Below, piece after piece: positions 31,247 to 33,499 of a DNA stretch of 33,499 nucleotides. The notes beneath the pieces are model-generated. The model saw only the letters and a program-made list of their open reading frames with translations. It was not told the DNA's origin and ran no database searches. Source of the stretch: JBFFXF01 sp041569895 (lineage in GTDB: Bacteria; Planctomycetota; UBA8108; JACQVS01). Position 1 is the stretch's first letter. Every line of letters starts with the position of its first letter. The DNA lies in the NCBI GenBank assembly GCA_041569895.1, contig JBFFXF010000049.1, forward strand, positions 1 through 33,499, written 5' to 3'. Both the position numbers and the translations under genes were made by a program.

Positions 31247-33373
31247 TCAGTGATTGGTCTGGAACTCCTCGCACGAGAGCAGGCTCCAGAGAAAGTCCTC
31301 GAGCAGTTGACGTCGTTGCGCATCGCCGCTGGCTCCATCGAGGCGCAGTCGCCAGAACGCGGACTCCGCCGGTCGCGGGGCGCGTCCGAGAGCACGCAGG
31401 TACAATTCGTCGACGATCTCCCCGTTCGACTTTCCGGCGGGGATGAACCGCGCGAGACGCCCTTCGGGGGCGCTGACGCGGGCGTTGAGGAACTCGCCGT
31501 TGAGGAAGTGGAGCTCGGCCGCGAGGCCGCGCTCGCTCGCCGCGTCCGTGCACGACGCCTCCCGCGAGCAGCGACCGAGGTGGTCGAGCGCCACCGACGG
31601 CACGCCGGGGTGGGACAGCTCGATCGCCCGGGTCCCCGCTGGCTCATCGCCGAATCGCAACGCCACGCCGGTGACGTCCGCGACGGCGTCGGCGAGGACC
31701 TCCGCGTCGAGCGCCCTGACGAGGCTTCGCGAGTAGAAGCGGTCGTCGTCGAACCCGTCGACGGGTGCCCCGGCGCCGCGCGCGAACGCCGCCGAGGTGG
31801 CGATCAGCCGGATCGTCCGCCGCAGGTCGAAGTCGTGCTCGATGAGGTCGTCGGCCAGCCGCTCGAGCAGCCGCGGGTGGGTCGCGGGGTTGGTCTCGCG
31901 CAGGTCGTCGACCGGCTCGACGAGACCACGCCCCATCAGAGTGCTCCACACCGAGTTGACGATGGCGCGCGCGAAGGGGCGATTGGACGGAGAGGCGAGC
32001 CAGTCGGCGAGCTCCCGACGCGGGTCGGGGCCGTCCGCGGACACGTATCGCTCGCCGGGAAGGCGCGGCATCGCGGGCTCACCGGTGCGCGGGTGGGTCA
32101 CCTCGCCGATCCTCTTGACGGTGACCACGCGCCCGCGGTCCAGCCGCGCGAACACCGCCGCCAGTCCGTGGTAGTCATCCTGCGTCCAGCGGTCGAGCGG
32201 ATGATCATGGCAGTTCGCGCATCGCAGCTGCGCTCCGAGAAAGACCTCGCTGACGAGCTCGGCGTGATCGCGCGGGTTCGACGCCATGCGGGCGAACCCG
32301 GCCGAGCCGTCCTCGTGCGAGTCACCCGTCGCGGTCAGCAATGACCGCGCCACGGCGTCCCACGGCGTCCGCTCGCGCACGCGATCGCGCACCCAGTCCC
32401 GGAATACTCGCGCGACGCGCTCGTCGTTCGGCAGCGAGCGGATGCGCAGCAGGAGCGACAGCCGATAGGTCCAGTAGTCGACGAAGTCCTCGGAGCCGAG
32501 CAGCCGGTCGATGACCGCCATGCGTCGACGCGGATCGGAGCCGGTGACGAGCTCCCGGACCTCCTCCGGCGACGGCAGCCGGCCAGTGAGCGCCAGACGC
32601 GCGCGTCGCAGGAACGTCGCGTCGTCGGCCGGAGGCACGGGCGCCAGGCGAAGCGTGCGCAGCAACGCGTCGATGTCCTCGTCGACCGGGTTGTCGCCGC
32701 GCCGTTCCGCAATCACCACGTCCTCGACGCCGATCGGCACGGTGATGCGCACCGGCACGACGCGCGAGAGGTAGCGCGCGACGACGACCGCCTGGCCGCG
32801 ACGCGTCACGGCGATCTCCCCCGCGTCCGCGTCGATCACCGACACCGCGCTCGGATCGGCGGGCGTGAACACCGTCCACGGCGTGACGTCACGGCGTGTG
32901 CCGTCATCGAATCGGGCCGTCGCGCGAAGACGCACGCGCTCGCCGGGAGCGCTCGCGATGTGATGCCCGGGAGTGACCTCGAAGTCGACCAGTTGGCGCA
33001 GCTGCAGACGTCGCGCACCGGACGCGATCCAGCGCTCGATGATCGCCGCTCCCGGCGAGCCCCGCCGCAGCCGCACGTCACCGCCGTGCTCGAGCCGTCC
33101 GGTGGGCTTGCGCAGCACGAGACTGTCACCGGGCCTCGCCAGGTCGACGCGACGCCCCTCGTACTCCCGCACGATCGCCGCATGGTCGAGCGCCGGGTCG
33201 CCGCCGAGAAGCGACAGCTTGAAACCCCCGCGCCCGCTCGCCCCGCCATGACACGCGCCCCCGTTGCACCCGGCCCGGGTGAGGACCGGGACGACGTCGG
33301 TATCGAAGTCGACGGGCCCGCCGGCGAGAAGCGCGAGCGCAGTGAGGGTATGAAGTGTCATGAGGTGTATCAT
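31247..33373 (-). CDS. DUF1549/DUF1553 surface protein with CX4CH motif and Ig-like domain
   Basis: This protein of about 708 residues has a short signal peptide (TLHTLTALALLAGG). An N-terminal cytochrome-like segment carries GCNGGACHGGASGRGGFKL, a CX4CH motif with Cys36, Cys41 and His42 rather than CxxCH. A bacterial Ig-like domain follows at about 150-235 (PGERVRLRATARFDDGTRRD). DUF1549 follows (ARLALTGRLPSPEEVREL) with CANCHDHP near 385, then DUF1553 (RPFARAIVNSVWSTLMGRGL, to FLWSLLSCEEFQTNH). It may bind one or two haems, but the CX4CH site would need direct proof. It leads the five-gene minus operon. The start is uncertain: in-frame ATGs lie at 33373 and 33361, a TTG lies at 33397, and none has a clear ribosome binding site. 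Hexamer repeats sit directly upstream. Confidence 0.85.
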   Translation of the reverse strand: MIHLMTLHTLTALALLAGGPVDFDTDVVPVLTRAGCNGGACHGGASGRGGFKLSLLGGDPALDHAAIVREYEGRRVDLARPGDSLVLRKPTGRLEHGGDVRLRRGSPGAAIIERWIASGARRLQLRQLVDFEVTPGHHIASAPGERVRLRATARFDDGTRRDVTPWTVFTPADPSAVSVIDADAGEIAVTRRGQAVVVARYLSRVVPVRITVPIGVEDVVIAERRGDNPVDEDIDALLRTLRLAPVPPADDATFLRRARLALTGRLPSPEEVRELVTGSDPRRRMAVIDRLLGSEDFVDYWTYRLSLLLRIRSLPNDERVARVFRDWVRDRVRERTPWDAVARSLLTATGDSHEDGSAGFARMASNPRDHAELVSEVFLGAQLRCANCHDHPLDRWTQDDYHGLAAVFARLDRGRVVTVKRIGEVTHPRTGEPAMPRLPGERYVSADGPDPRRELADWLASPSNRPFARAIVNSVWSTLMGRGLVEPVDDLRETNPATHPRLLERLADDLIEHDFDLRRTIRLIATSAAFARGAGAPVDGFDDDRFYSRSLVRALDAEVLADAVADVTGVALRFGDEPAGTRAIELSHPGVPSVALDHLGRCSREASCTDAASERGLAAELHFLNGEFLNARVSAPEGRLARFIPAGKSNGEIVDELYLRALGRAPRPAESAFWRLRLDGASGDAQRRQLLEDFLWSLLSCEEFQTNH

Positions 33374-33400
33374 CGGGGGTGGGAGCGCGGGGAGCAAGAG

Positions 33401-33499
33401 TCGAGTCGGAGTCGGAATCGGTATCGGAATCGGCGTCGGAGTCGGTGTCGGAATCGGTATCGGTGTCGGAGTCCGAGTCGATCATCGGACTCCGCAACC
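33401..33499 (-). repeat. hexamer tandem repeat with 18-bp end sequence (copy B), cut by window edge
   Basis: About 13 units of TCGGNN on the plus strand (NNCCGA on the minus strand) fill 33401-33480. The window ends with TCATCGGACTCCGCAACC at 33482-33499, identical to 23380-23397. On the minus strand the array leads towards the DUF1549/1553 operon start. The element probably continues beyond the window. Confidence 0.85.

Noticed and set aside
33126..33497. Minus-strand frame encoding a long Asp-Ser/Asp-Thr repeat, like an SD-repeat surface protein
   Set aside because: The Asp-Ser run is the hexamer repeat read in one frame. It then continues in a shifted frame over the DUF1549 gene with no protein character, and the same repeat gives Pro-Thr-Pro-Ile in another frame upstream of the acylase.

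Overview
The window is high-GC bacterial DNA with the hallmark gene families of a Planctomycetota genome, probably an uncultured or environmental lineage. The evidence is two DUF1549/DUF1553 plus DUF1501 modules, two FG-GAP/VCBS proteins ending in ASPIC/UnbV domains, a multihaem cytochrome-TPR lipoprotein, two SGNH-TPR proteins, a CotH protein with lamin-tail domains, and two secreted proteins with dockerin-like C-termini. Nearly every product has a signal peptide, lipobox, twin-arginine motif or N-terminal membrane anchor, so this is mostly an exported, cell-surface gene set. I saw no tRNA, rRNA, CRISPR array, transposase, integrase or phage gene. The phylum call is inferred from family content, not from a marker gene.

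Layout. (1) 1-1605, minus: a TPR lipoprotein that runs off the left edge, divergent from (2) 1726-6186, plus: a large LTD-LTD-CotH-FN3-dockerin protein. (3) 6187-6597: a gap between convergent genes holding a purine-rich inverted repeat. (4) 6598-8268, minus: a seven-CxxCH cytochrome-TPR lipoprotein, divergent from (5) 8340-14976, plus: a tightly overlapping operon of VCBS/UnbV lipoprotein, SGNH-TPR and SGNH-TPR. (6) 14977-15300: a regulatory gap with dyad symmetries and a good sigma70-type promoter, followed by (7) 15301-17454: a secreted dockerin-tailed protein closed by a strong intrinsic terminator. (8) 17597-20947: a VCBS/UnbV-TPR fusion lipoprotein. (9) 21086-23254: a penicillin-acylase-family Ntn hydrolase preceded by heptamer and hexamer tandem repeats. 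(10) 23485-27440, plus: DUF1549/1553 then DUF1501. (11) 27459-33373, minus and convergent with it: a five-gene operon of DUF1549/1553 with Ig-like domain, DUF1501, WD40, a cysteine-free redoxin-like protein and an ABM-domain protein.

The operons are linked by start/stop overlaps (GTGA, ATGA, TGATG), which suggests translational coupling. Three genes at transcription-unit starts (cytochrome-TPR, UnbV-TPR, first DUF1549) have a TANNNT box 6-7 nt before ATG and no Shine-Dalgarno sequence, which suggests leaderless mRNAs. The intergenic gaps carry several classes of degenerate short tandem repeats (6-, 7- and 9-mers). Two of the hexamer copies share an 18-bp end sequence. The most interesting unexplained parts are these repeats, the SGNH enzymes that carry a TPR-like insertion between their catalytic blocks, and the cytochrome/UnbV/SGNH cluster as a possible surface system of unknown function.
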